Assembly: GCA_030377865.1 (NCBI GenBank) | Contig: JAUCGA010000055.1 | Location: 1 to 36,278, forward strand | Direction: 5' to 3' | Source: Anaerolineales bacterium HSG25 | GTDB lineage: Bacteria > Chloroflexota > Anaerolineae > 4572-78 > J111 | Length of the DNA stretch: 36,278 bases | In this document: positions 13,717-21,590 of the stretch, one piece after another | Numbering within the stretch: position 1 is the stretch's first letter | Layout of the letters: each line of letters opens with the position of its first letter | The notes under the pieces: generated by a model | Databases searched by the model: none | The model's input: the letters and a program-made list of their open reading frames with translations, nothing else | Told to the model about the DNA's origin: nothing | Position numbers and translations under genes: made by a program

Positions 13717-15453
13717 ATGACGGATGCTTTAACAGGCGGCGTTTCTAAAGGAAGCGCCCTAGAAGATTTTCGTAAGGCTCGACGGCGAGCGATTATGGAA
13801 AATATTATGGGACAGGTGACTGGAAACTCAACCAGTTTACTGTCCTATGACGACGTGCGCCGGAAGTTAAAAGCCGGTAGCATGGCTGGAAAAGGAACTC
13901 AAGAAATTCCATTAGATGCGATTATTGGCAGTGTAGGACGGTATTCTGATTTTACTCGTAGTTTTCTACCACGTCGAGACGACGACTTTGACCGCTGGAC
14001 AAATGTTGAAATTGCCGCTACTGGCCTCATTGGCCTCCCTCCGATTTCGGTTTACCAAGTTGGGGATGGCTACTTTGTAATAGATGGCAATCATCGGGTA
14101 TCGGTGGCACATCAGCTTAATGCGACCACCATTGAAGCACACGTAACCGAGGTGAGAACCAAAGTTCCGTTATCAAAACATGATCAACTTGATGACATTG
14201 TGCGTAAGGCAGAATATGCCGACTTTCTAACCCGAACCCAATTAGACGAAACTCGACCAGAATCAGACTTTACAACAACTGTCCCCGGTCGATATTGGAT
14301 TTTAGAGGCTCAGATTGAAACCCATGCTCATTTCATCCATAAACATGAGGCCGAAACCCTTGCTTATCCCGAGGCGGCAATTCGCTGGCATGACGAGATA
14401 TATCTGCCTGTTGTCGAATCGATTTGGCGACGGGGCATGTTGCGCGATTTTCCACAACGAACCGTTACCGATTTCTATATATGGATATGGCAACATCGGG
14501 CCACATTAAGAGAGCAGTTGGGATGGGATATTGAGCCAGAGGATGCCTTAACTGATCTCTCCGAATATTTTGGGGCACGTTTGCCCAAAGTTGTGGAACG
14601 ATTGACCGGTTGGGCTTATGATGTCGTCGTCTCCAATGAGACCCGCTCCGACCAGCCAGACAAAGACATCATTTTGACTGAACCTCGAAAACATCTGTTT
14701 GATAAGATATTGGTCGCTGTAACAGGCAACCAAAAAGGATGGCATGCCCTAGATTTTGCTATTCGACTAGGCAAGTTAGAAATGTCGAAAATGCGCGGTC
14801 TGCATATCTCATCTGACAAAGATGAGGCCGCGCATCGGGAACAGACTCGAACCGAGTTTGAGCGTCGATGTGAGGTTGCCGATATTACAGGCGAACTAGC
14901 GATTGAGTCAGGTGTACCAGCTAATGAAATTAATGAACGAGCCAAATGGTCTCATTTGGTCGTTGTACCCATGAGCCATCCACCCACGACCGGAATCATC
15001 TCTCGTTTGGGGACATCGGGCCTCCGAGACCTCATCCGACGCTGTATCAGACCGATATTGGTTGTACCTGACAAAGTGCCGACCGTAGAACGACTACTGT
15101 TAGCCTATGACGGTAGCCGCAAAGCAAAGGAGGCTCTATTTATAGCCACCTATCTCGCCAAACGAACCAACAGTTCCTTGGTCGTCCTCACCGTGTCAGA
15201 AACAGCAAGCAGTCACGACCCAAACTTAGTTGAAGATGTGCGTACTTATTTGAGCAACCATGCGGTTTCGGCCTTGTTTGTACAAGACACAGGCACGGTA
15301 GTTCCGGCAATTTTACGAACGATTGAATCGCATGACTGCGGCCTAACGTTGATGGGCGGATATGGTCGAAACTCAGTAATGGGGGCGGTGTTGGGGAGCA
15401 GTGTTGATGAGCTATTACGCCATGCTCAACAACCAATCCTGATTTGCACCTAA
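13717..15453 (+). CDS. ParB/sulfiredoxin-like domain fused to two UspA domains
   Basis: The 578-residue protein has three parts. Residues about 60-150 are a ParB/Srx-type nucleotide-binding fold: IPLDAIIGSVGRYSDF, then ISVYQVGDGYFVIDGNHRVSVA with the DGNHR box at 123-127. Residues about 160-315 are helical, rich in His and Trp, and unassigned. The rest is two universal-stress-protein domains: the first, from about 328 (KILVAVTGNQKGWHALDFAI), is degenerate in its ATP loop; the second, from about 455 (RLLLAYDGSRKAKEAL), has the ATP-binding GGYGRNSVMGAVLGS at about 547. It is probably cytosolic and senses or responds to stress through ATP binding. AAGAGG lies 9 bases before the ATG. A strong promoter and structured leader precede it, suggesting regulated expression. 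Confidence 0.85.
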   Translation: MTDALTGGVSKGSALEDFRKARRRAIMENIMGQVTGNSTSLLSYDDVRRKLKAGSMAGKGTQEIPLDAIIGSVGRYSDFTRSFLPRRDDDFDRWTNVEIAATGLIGLPPISVYQVGDGYFVIDGNHRVSVAHQLNATTIEAHVTEVRTKVPLSKHDQLDDIVRKAEYADFLTRTQLDETRPESDFTTTVPGRYWILEAQIETHAHFIHKHEAETLAYPEAAIRWHDEIYLPVVESIWRRGMLRDFPQRTVTDFYIWIWQHRATLREQLGWDIEPEDALTDLSEYFGARLPKVVERLTGWAYDVVVSNETRSDQPDKDIILTEPRKHLFDKILVAVTGNQKGWHALDFAIRLGKLEMSKMRGLHISSDKDEAAHREQTRTEFERRCEVADITGELAIESGVPANEINERAKWSHLVVVPMSHPPTTGIISRLGTSGLRDLIRRCIRPILVVPDKVPTVERLLLAYDGSRKAKEALFIATYLAKRTNSSLVVLTVSETASSHDPNLVEDVRTYLSNHAVSALFVQDTGTVVPAILRTIESHDCGLTLMGGYGRNSVMGAVLGSSVDELLRHAQQPILICT

Positions 15454-15482
15454 CCCAACCCCCAACCCCATTTGTGAATCAA

Positions 15483-15511
15483 TTGCTTCTTAATCTGCAA
15501 TGAGGTACAAT
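15483..15511 (+). promoter_or_regulatory. Candidate promoter for lspA
   Basis: TTGCTT (15483-15488), 17 bases, TACAAT (15506-15511). The predicted start point is only about 4 to 6 bases before the lspA ATG, so the message could be nearly leaderless. Confidence 0.4.
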
Positions 15512-15521
15512 AACAGTTATT

Positions 15522-16097
15522 ATGACCGTTGAAAATAACAACCAATCACCCGCACCTGCAAAAAAACAACCCTCAGCCTTTAACAAATGGTGGCGAGCGA
15601 TGCCGACAATATTAGGTATTGCCGCCGTAGTATTAGGGTTAGACACACTCACCAAACTGTTAGTTGTCACCAACCTAAATCTTGGTGATACGTGGACAGT
15701 TATTCCCGGTTTAGAGCCGATATTCAAGTTCACCTTTATCACCAATACCGGAGCCGCGTTTGGCATGTTTTCTCAGTTTGGGGGACTATTCACAATTATT
15801 GGCGTGTTGGTTATTGGAGCTATTATTACCCTGCACCATCATCTACCTACCGAAATTTTTTGGATCCGATTGAGTTTAGGTCTACTGTTGGGCGGGGCAA
15901 TGGGTAATTTTATCGACCGAATTTCGCGCGGATATGTGGTTGATTTTATCGATATTGGTTTTTGGCCGATATTTAATATTGCCGACCTAGCGATCGTCTG
16001 TGGTGTAGCGATATTATCATATCACTTATGGGATGAAGAAGAAGAAACACAGGCAAAAGCCACCGTCAATGAAGTCACCCCTCTAAATCCGGCCTAA
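15522..16097 (+). CDS. lspA: Lipoprotein signal peptidase (signal peptidase II)
   Basis: This membrane aspartyl protease cleaves the signal peptide of prolipoproteins after diacylglyceryl modification. The 191-residue protein has a polar N-terminal extension of about 20 residues, then four hydrophobic spans. Family motifs: LDTLTK, FITNTGAAFGMF, GGAMGNFIDRISRGYVVDFID and FWPIFNIAD, with the catalytic pair Asp141 and Asp155. The C-terminus is acidic (DEEEETQ). A substrate gene in the window is the lipoprotein at 33254, and the protein would process all lipoproteins of the cell. No lgt or other partner is adjacent; a terminator-like repeat follows. Confidence 0.95.
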   Translation: MTVENNNQSPAPAKKQPSAFNKWWRAMPTILGIAAVVLGLDTLTKLLVVTNLNLGDTWTVIPGLEPIFKFTFITNTGAAFGMFSQFGGLFTIIGVLVIGAIITLHHHLPTEIFWIRLSLGLLLGGAMGNFIDRISRGYVVDFIDIGFWPIFNIADLAIVCGVAILSYHLWDEEEETQAKATVNEVTPLNPA

Positions 16098-16109
16098 AAA
16101 AGGTAAATA

Positions 16110-16188
16110 TTCAGTGAACTCGCCAGAAAGAACGTTAGAAACCCGATTTCTTTGAGAAATCAGGTTTCTAGGGCGGTTTTACTGAACT
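16110..16188. terminator. Nested inverted repeat after lspA
   Basis: An inner stem (about 16136-16170, TAGAAACC...GGTTTCTA, enclosing GATTTCT/GAAATC) is enclosed by an outer pair (TTCAGT...CGCC with GGCG...ACTGAA). It could stop lspA transcription, but it has no clean T-run and also resembles the dispersed palindromes. Confidence 0.45.
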
Positions 16189-16213
16189 TTTACTAAAAAG
16201 GAGACACAGTTTC

Positions 16214-16519
16214 ATGAAACATCGTCGATTTTTCAGTAAACCGTTGCAACATCCAACATTAAGTAAATTGGCTCATTATGGCGAGCAAAAATTTGCCAAA
16301 TTACAAGCCGCGTGGCATCGTATTTATGGCTCCCAGTCCCGCACAAAACAACACAGTTCCTCATCACCATCTCAGACCGATACAAACTCATTCCGGCAAA
16401 AAATCCAGAAAAAACGAATTTCCCAACGCCAATCAGCGTTTCAACAATCAGGCGGCCATGAATCGAGTCTTGTCTCGTATGGATTAGACAAAGCCCGTAA
16501 TCAGGATGATGAGGCATAA
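16214..16519 (+). CDS. Small basic hypothetical protein, 101 residues
   Basis: A strong AAAAGGAG lies about 10 bases before the ATG, so I regard the frame as real. The product is basic, low in hydrophobic residues, and rich in Ser, Gln, Lys and Arg, with FRQKIQKKRISQRQSAFQQ in its second half; it is probably largely disordered. No family is recognised. It ends 10 bases before the next gene and is likely co-transcribed with it and with the HNH nuclease, as the first gene of a three-gene unit. Confidence 0.6.
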   Translation: MKHRRFFSKPLQHPTLSKLAHYGEQKFAKLQAAWHRIYGSQSRTKQHSSSSPSQTDTNSFRQKIQKKRISQRQSAFQQSGGHESSLVSYGLDKARNQDDEA

Positions 16520-16529
16520 ATTGGAGTAG

Positions 16530-16934
16530 ATGATGCTAGAGACCATAACCTTGCAGATACCAACCATAACCTACCAACGGGCTTTTAATATGGCAGATAC
16601 CTTAAAACGCCCATTAGAAGAAATGCTGGTTGAAGTATTAGATACTGCTATATGGCCGTTAGATGATGTCCCTCCAGAAATGAAAGCTGAATTGGCGGCG
16701 ATGGTTTATTTAAGTAATGAAATATTAAAAACTATTGCCAATGCTACCTTGTCTATAGAACAGCAACGACGGTTACATGGCTTGTTAAATGCTCAGGGGC
16801 GGGCAGAGTTGGATCAGCTAGAGGCCAAACAACTCAAATATCTTATGGATGAATATGGTCGTACCATGTTACGGCGTGCCCAGGCTTCTGCCATACTAGT
16901 TCGGCGTGAGAAAAACGTGAGTCGTTATGAGTAA
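16530..16934 (+). CDS. Hypothetical helical protein paired with HNH endonuclease
   Basis: The 134-residue (133 from the second ATG) helical protein begins LETITLQIPTITYQRAFNMADTLKRPLEEMLVEVLD, a pattern resembling the short strand-helix start of antitoxin-type DNA-binding proteins, followed by three long amphipathic helices. Two ATGs are adjacent (16530, 16533); GGAG at 16523-16526 is better spaced for the second. The gene overlaps the HNH gene by 8 bases, so translation is probably coupled. It could be a partner or inhibitor of the nuclease; this is inference from the overlap, and no family is named with confidence. Confidence 0.7.
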   Translation: MMLETITLQIPTITYQRAFNMADTLKRPLEEMLVEVLDTAIWPLDDVPPEMKAELAAMVYLSNEILKTIANATLSIEQQRRLHGLLNAQGRAELDQLEAKQLKYLMDEYGRTMLRRAQASAILVRREKNVSRYE

Positions 16935-17352
16935 AAGTTATGTTCCTGTAGCTCTACGTGAACGAGTTGCAGATACAGCGCAACACCGATGTGGTTATTG
17001 TCTGACATCCGAAAAAATTGCGGGTTTTGCGATGCATATTGAGCATATAATACCTAAAGCATTAGGTGGAGAAACTGTCGAGGAAAATCTATGGTTGGCC
17101 TGTCCAACTTGTAATGGACATAAAGGAACAAAGGTAGAAGCCATAGATATCCTCTCAAATGAGATTGTCTCCCTATTTAACCCTAGAGATCAAAACTGGT
17201 TTGAACATTTTGAGTGGAGCAATGATGGTATTTTTATTATTGGAATAACTGCCATAGGTCGAGCCACGGTAGAAGCATTACACCTTAATAATAAATATAT
17301 TATTCCCGCTCGACGTTTATGGGTTACATTTGGAGAGCATCCACCAAAATAA
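16927..17352 (+). CDS. HNH endonuclease
   Basis: The 141-residue protein has a complete HNH signature: zinc pair CGYC (Cys22, Cys25), the catalytic strand HIEHIIPKALGG (His37, Glu39, His40), ENLWLACPTCNGHKG with Asn54, the second zinc pair Cys59/Cys62, and His65. The last 60 residues (FNPRDQNWFEHFEW, GRATVEALHLNN) match the usual C-terminus of small bacterial HNH proteins of this kind. It cuts DNA by family; its biological target is unknown. It sits last in the 16214-17352 cluster and is followed by a good terminator. Confidence 0.92.
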   Translation: MSKSYVPVALRERVADTAQHRCGYCLTSEKIAGFAMHIEHIIPKALGGETVEENLWLACPTCNGHKGTKVEAIDILSNEIVSLFNPRDQNWFEHFEWSNDGIFIIGITAIGRATVEALHLNNKYIIPARRLWVTFGEHPPK

Positions 17353-17380
17353 TTCGCCACTCACTATTTTCGCTTATTTG

Positions 17381-17405
17381 GTCACGTTTATAACGTGACT
17401 TTTTT
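17381..17405 (+). terminator. Intrinsic terminator after the HNH cluster
   Basis: GTCACGTT (17381-17388), a 3-base loop, AACGTGAC (17392-17399), then TTTTTT. A textbook rho-independent terminator. Confidence 0.85.
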
Positions 17406-17433
17406 GTTATCAGCTTCCTTTTGGTGAAACCTT

Positions 17434-18348
17434 TTGAGTACAAAAAAACTAATCACACTAACCATTGATACACCCGTAGCCCGTCTTGATCAATACCTCG
17501 CTGAATCCATCCCTGAGTTATCTCGCTCACAGTTGCAAAAACTGATTCGGCGGGGAGACGTACAAATCAACGGAAAGCGCGGTAAACCGAGCATGTCCCT
17601 ACAAGTTGGAAATCAGGTTACAGTTCATCTGAAAGATAATTCCAATACAGCCCTAATCCCCGAAGATATTCCACTAAACGTGATCTATGAGGATCCACAT
17701 CTCGCGGTCATAAACAAACCAGTTGGCATGGTCGTCCATCCTGCACCGGGGCACGAAACTGGTACATTGGTTCATGCTCTCTTAGCCCGCTATCCCGACT
17801 TGGCCGCTCTAAACAGCCTTGCCCCCCAACGTCCGGGTATCGTTCACCGGCTTGACCAAGATACCTCCGGCCTGTTGGTTGTAGCTCGTACGAAAGAGGC
17901 ACTGACCAATCTGCAACAACAGTTTCAGGCGCGTACCGTCAAAAAAACCTATTTGGCTCTCGTTCATGGTCAGCCGCCCATGCCCGAAGGATTGATTGAT
18001 GTGCCACTAGGGCGTGACCCTCGTTTTCGGCAACGAATAGCACCACAGCCAAATGGAAAAGAAGCTCGTACGCACTACCGCACTCGACAAAATTTTACCA
18101 AACACAGCTTATTAGAAATCGACCTCGAAACAGGTCGCACCCATCAGATTCGGGTGCATTTGGCTTGGCTCAAATGTCCTGTAGTAGCCGATACAGTTTA
18201 TGGTCGCAAAAAAAATCGCCTTGGTCTAAATCGGCAGTTTTTGCATGCTTGGCGTTTAGAGTTTAAACATCCACATACCGGTGAGTTGATAGATTTAACC
18301 GTACCTTTAGATGATAATTTACAAACCGTTATTAGCCAGTTATTATAA
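17434..18348 (+). CDS. RluA/RluD-family pseudouridine synthase
   Basis: This enzyme converts uridine to pseudouridine in RNA; RluD members act on 23S rRNA. An N-terminal S4 RNA-binding domain (RLDQYLAESIPELSRSQLQKLIRRGDVQING, residues about 17-50) precedes the catalytic domain: VINKPVGMVVHPAPGH, HRLDQDTSGLLVVART with catalytic Asp141, KKTYLALVHG, and LETGRTHQIRVHLAWLKCPVVAD. The 304-residue length is normal. The only start that includes the whole S4 domain is a TTG at 17434. The next ATG would be at residue 54 and would remove most of the S4 domain. It is a stand-alone gene between a terminator and the envelope operon. RluD is the best sub-family guess from S4 plus length. Confidence 0.9.
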   Translation: MSTKKLITLTIDTPVARLDQYLAESIPELSRSQLQKLIRRGDVQINGKRGKPSMSLQVGNQVTVHLKDNSNTALIPEDIPLNVIYEDPHLAVINKPVGMVVHPAPGHETGTLVHALLARYPDLAALNSLAPQRPGIVHRLDQDTSGLLVVARTKEALTNLQQQFQARTVKKTYLALVHGQPPMPEGLIDVPLGRDPRFRQRIAPQPNGKEARTHYRTRQNFTKHSLLEIDLETGRTHQIRVHLAWLKCPVVADTVYGRKKNRLGLNRQFLHAWRLEFKHPHTGELIDLTVPLDDNLQTVISQLL

Positions 18349-18388
18349 TGTCATGTTGTGTGTTGGGTATTTTTTTAAGCCATCTAAC

Positions 18389-18394
18389 TATAAT
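18389..18394 (+). promoter_or_regulatory. Possible -10 box upstream of the envelope operon
   Basis: A perfect TATAAT lies 25 bases before the ATG at 18420. No good -35 at normal spacing is seen (TTGGGT is 20 bases upstream). Confidence 0.35.
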
Positions 18395-18419
18395 ATCTCG
18401 CACATAATATCGTAATCTT

Positions 18420-18665
18420 ATGAAACGAAAAAATTTATTTGTTGATGCCTTGCTCTTAACAATTTTTCTCACAATCCTCTTCCCTCTCAATGCTCAAGCC
18501 GCTTATTTAGACCCCGGCAGTGGTAGCTATATTATCCAAATTATTGTAGCTAGTTTAGCTGGAGCCGCGGTAATGATTAGAATGTTTTGGGCCAATATTA
18601 AACTATATCTAACTGTATTCTTCTCTGGAAAAAACTCCTCTGACGCTGATGATGAAAATCCCTAA
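18420..18665 (+). CDS. Small membrane protein with YLDPGSGSYIIQ motif
   Basis: This 81-residue protein has a signal-like first span (ALLLTIFLTILFPLNAQAA), the conserved motif AYLDPGSGSYIIQ, a second span (IIVASLAGAAVMIRMFW), and a polar tail. I recognise the LDPGSGS type of tiny membrane protein from envelope gene clusters, but its function is not established to my knowledge. It overlaps the next gene by 17 bases and opens a four-gene operon. No Shine-Dalgarno is evident. Confidence 0.75.
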   Translation: MKRKNLFVDALLLTIFLTILFPLNAQAAYLDPGSGSYIIQIIVASLAGAAVMIRMFWANIKLYLTVFFSGKNSSDADDENP

Positions 18666-20040
18666 CCTAAACCGAATTCCTAGCTCATTTCGAGACCCAA
18701 GCGGCTTTGTTTTTGAGCAAAATGGCAATATATATCGACAGATCAATCAAATATACCAAACCCATTATGATAAATTAATGGCATCAGGATTGTATCAAAA
18801 GTTATCCGAAGCCAGTCTATTGGTTCCTCACGTTGAAGTGAGTTTAGATTTTGCACAAACAGATACAGCTTACAAAGTCATTCAACCAAAACGCGTGCCT
18901 TTTATCTCCTATCCGTATGAATGGTCGTTTAGTCAGCTAAAACATGCCGCTCTTAGCACGCTCCGCGCTCAAAAAATAGCCTTTGAGCATGGTATGGTGT
19001 TAAAGGATAGTAGCGCCTACAATATTCAATTTTGGCATGGCAAACCGCTTCTAATTGATACACTTTCCTTTGAGACCTATCAAGAAGGACAAATTTGGGT
19101 TGCTTATCGGCAATTTTGCCAACATTTTTTAGCTCCTTTAGCCTTGATGAGTTACACCGATATACGACTAAGTCAACTGTTTCGGGTTTACATTGATGGT
19201 GTTCCGTTAGATTTAGCCAGCAAATTACTCCCTTGGCGTACTCGGCTTAATTTTGGATTACTGTCAAATATTCATCTGCATGCTAAAAGTCAACAACATT
19301 TTGCTGATAAGACTCCCCAAACAAGTAAAAAACCACCGAAGATGAGTCGCATGGCCTTTATTGGCCTAATCGAAAGTTTGGAGAAACTAATTTCTAAGCT
19401 AAACTGGAAACCAAAGGGCACAGAATGGGCTGATTATTACCAAGAAACCAACTACACAGACCAAGCCATGCAGACAAAGAAGCGGTTGGTTGCTGATTTT
19501 CTAAATCAAACTAGCCCTAAAACTGTGTGGGATATAGGAGCCAATACAGGGTTATTCAGTCGGTTATCAAGTGAACGACAAATTGATACTGTTTCTTTCG
19601 ATATTGACCCCGGAGCAGTAGAAAAAAATTACTTGCAACTACGGGCAAAAAATGAAACCCATTTATTACCCCTTATCCTCGATTTAACCAATCCTAGTCC
19701 TAGTATTGGTTGGGCTAATCAAGAACGTGACTCATTTATAGGTCGTGGCCCTGTCGATACAGTTTTGGCTTTAGCCCTCATCCACCACTTAGCCATTGCC
19801 AATAATCTTCCCTTTGACCAAATTGCCCGCTTTTTCGGTCAACTATGTCAGCACCTCATTATCGAATTTGTGCCAAAAAGTGACTCCCAAGTACAGCGCT
19901 TGCTAGCTAGTCGAGAGGACATTTTTCCTCAATACACCCAAGTCGATTTTGAACGGATATTTTCTCACTATTTTACCATGCAAAAATCTCACCATGTCGA
20001 AGGCTCTGAGCGTACCTTGTACCTTATGCAACGGTTATGA
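18649..20040 (+). CDS. Class I SAM-dependent methyltransferase
   Basis: The 463-residue protein has two parts. The N-terminal half (about 1-270) has a conserved pattern (IYRQINQIY, YKVIQPKRVPFISYPYEWSF, LKDSSAYNIQFW, LLIDTLSFE) that resembles a sugar-kinase-like or substrate-recognition domain; I cannot name it. The C-terminal half is a Rossmann methyltransferase: VWDIGANTGLFSRL (motif I, Asp295), VSFDIDPGAVEKNY, and ALALIHHLAI. It uses S-adenosylmethionine; the acceptor is unknown, but position in the operon suggests an envelope glycan or lipid carrier. Two ATGs are adjacent (18649, 18652). The stop overlaps the next start by 4 bases (ATGA). The gene is visibly A+T-richer than the kinase region. 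Confidence 0.82.
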   Translation: MMKIPNLNRIPSSFRDPSGFVFEQNGNIYRQINQIYQTHYDKLMASGLYQKLSEASLLVPHVEVSLDFAQTDTAYKVIQPKRVPFISYPYEWSFSQLKHAALSTLRAQKIAFEHGMVLKDSSAYNIQFWHGKPLLIDTLSFETYQEGQIWVAYRQFCQHFLAPLALMSYTDIRLSQLFRVYIDGVPLDLASKLLPWRTRLNFGLLSNIHLHAKSQQHFADKTPQTSKKPPKMSRMAFIGLIESLEKLISKLNWKPKGTEWADYYQETNYTDQAMQTKKRLVADFLNQTSPKTVWDIGANTGLFSRLSSERQIDTVSFDIDPGAVEKNYLQLRAKNETHLLPLILDLTNPSPSIGWANQERDSFIGRGPVDTVLALALIHHLAIANNLPFDQIARFFGQLCQHLIIEFVPKSDSQVQRLLASREDIFPQYTQVDFERIFSHYFTMQKSHHVEGSERTLYLMQRL

Positions 20041-21590
20041 AAGATAGATCGCCAGTTTTCCACCCTTTTCTACTAGCAATTTATCCTATTTTATTTTTGT
20101 ACGCCCACAATGTAGCACATTTCGCTATCAACGAGTTGTTTGTCCCTCTTATAATATCTATCATGGTTTCTGGTTTGATTTGGGGCATATTTATCCTATT
20201 ATTGAGGAACAGTCATAAAGCGGCATCTATTACCTCGTTAGGGTTGTTTATGTTCTATTCTTTTGGGCATATTTATAACGCAACCCAGAACTATTTCTAC
20301 TTTGTTCTAGCCCCCCCCGTCATTCTTGAACCCATTTATGTTCTTTTTATTGTATGGAGCATTTTGTTTGTTATTCTCTTTTATTTTATTTTGACTAGCC
20401 GTCGTAACTTATTATCCCTAACCCGTGTACTCAATGTTGTAACCGGAATATTAGTTCTCTTTCAACTTTTTAATATCGGGATACACTGGCTTCAAACAGA
20501 GGAAGTGGCAAGTACTGATATAGGAATAATGCAACAAAAGGACGACTCGACAAATCGACCAGATATTTATCACATTATATTAGATGGTTATGGTCGAAGT
20601 GACATATTGGCAGAACTATATCAACATGATAACCAGCCTTTCATTGAAGCATTGCAGGAACGAGGCTTTTATGTCGCAAAAAATAGTCAATCTAACTATG
20701 CTCAAACAGTACTTTCGTTAGCATCTATCCTAAATTTAGATTATATCGATAATCTTGACCTATCATCGGAAGAAGATCAGACGATTGCCTTACGTAAACG
20801 TCTAAAAAACAACAAAGTGCTTGATTTTCTGCATCAACATGGCTATCTATTTGTCTCATTTTCTACGGGATACAGTCTCACCGAAATGGATAATGCCGAT
20901 ATTTTTATTATTCCACAATTAGGGCTGAGTGAGTTTGAGAACATGTTGGTCAGTACCACCCCAATACCAGTTTTATTGACGATTATATCCAGTAACATCT
21001 CTCAGTATGACTTTCATAGAGCGCGATTTTTAGAAATTTTTAAGCAACTAGGCAATCCGATTAAGGCAAATCAGCCGATTTATCTATTCGCTCACATTCT
21101 ATTGCCCCACCCCCCCTTTGTGTTTGATGCAGAAGGAAATCCTGTCAATCCCAAGCGTCCCTTTTCATTAGATGACGGTGACCATTTTCGTGACAAAGGT
21201 GGCAATCAGGCCGAATATATTGAGGGGTATCGTAATCAACTAGCCTTTACCAACCAACAACTATTAATAGTGCTTGACAAGATTTTAGCTAATACCGACC
21301 AACCACCAATCATTATTTTGCAAGGTGACCACGGCCCCGGCTCTCAACTAGATTTGGATAATATCAATCAAACCAATCTAACAGAGCGATTTTACATTCT
21401 AAATGCATATCATCTACCTGATGGCGGCAGTTCTAAGCTGTCTGACACAATAACCCCTGTAAATAGTTATCGACTTATTTTCAACCATTATTTTAGCACG
21501 AACTATGAAGAATTACCCAATAAAAACTATTTTTCTACTTGGGCTAACCCCACCAAATTTATCGATGTAACCGAGCAAGTTTCCGAGTGA
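20037..21590 (+). CDS. Membrane sulfatase-like / alkaline phosphatase superfamily enzyme
   Basis: The 517-residue protein has about five N-terminal membrane spans (residues 10-150), then a periplasmic or extracellular catalytic domain of the alkaline-phosphatase fold: RPDIYHIILDGYGRSD with metal-binding Asp183, NYAQTVLSLASILN with putative nucleophile Thr224, LPHPPF, and IILQGDHGPGS with Asp431/His432. This layout resembles LtaS/EptA-type enzymes that move phosphoglycerol or phosphoethanolamine onto envelope molecules; which group is moved here is not known. It overlaps its neighbours by 4 bases on both sides, so it is translationally coupled to the methyltransferase and to the GT87-like gene. 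Confidence 0.83.
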   Translation: MKDRSPVFHPFLLAIYPILFLYAHNVAHFAINELFVPLIISIMVSGLIWGIFILLLRNSHKAASITSLGLFMFYSFGHIYNATQNYFYFVLAPPVILEPIYVLFIVWSILFVILFYFILTSRRNLLSLTRVLNVVTGILVLFQLFNIGIHWLQTEEVASTDIGIMQQKDDSTNRPDIYHIILDGYGRSDILAELYQHDNQPFIEALQERGFYVAKNSQSNYAQTVLSLASILNLDYIDNLDLSSEEDQTIALRKRLKNNKVLDFLHQHGYLFVSFSTGYSLTEMDNADIFIIPQLGLSEFENMLVSTTPIPVLLTIISSNISQYDFHRARFLEIFKQLGNPIKANQPIYLFAHILLPHPPFVFDAEGNPVNPKRPFSLDDGDHFRDKGGNQAEYIEGYRNQLAFTNQQLLIVLDKILANTDQPPIIILQGDHGPGSQLDLDNINQTNLTERFYILNAYHLPDGGSSKLSDTITPVNSYRLIFNHYFSTNYEELPNKNYFSTWANPTKFIDVTEQVSE

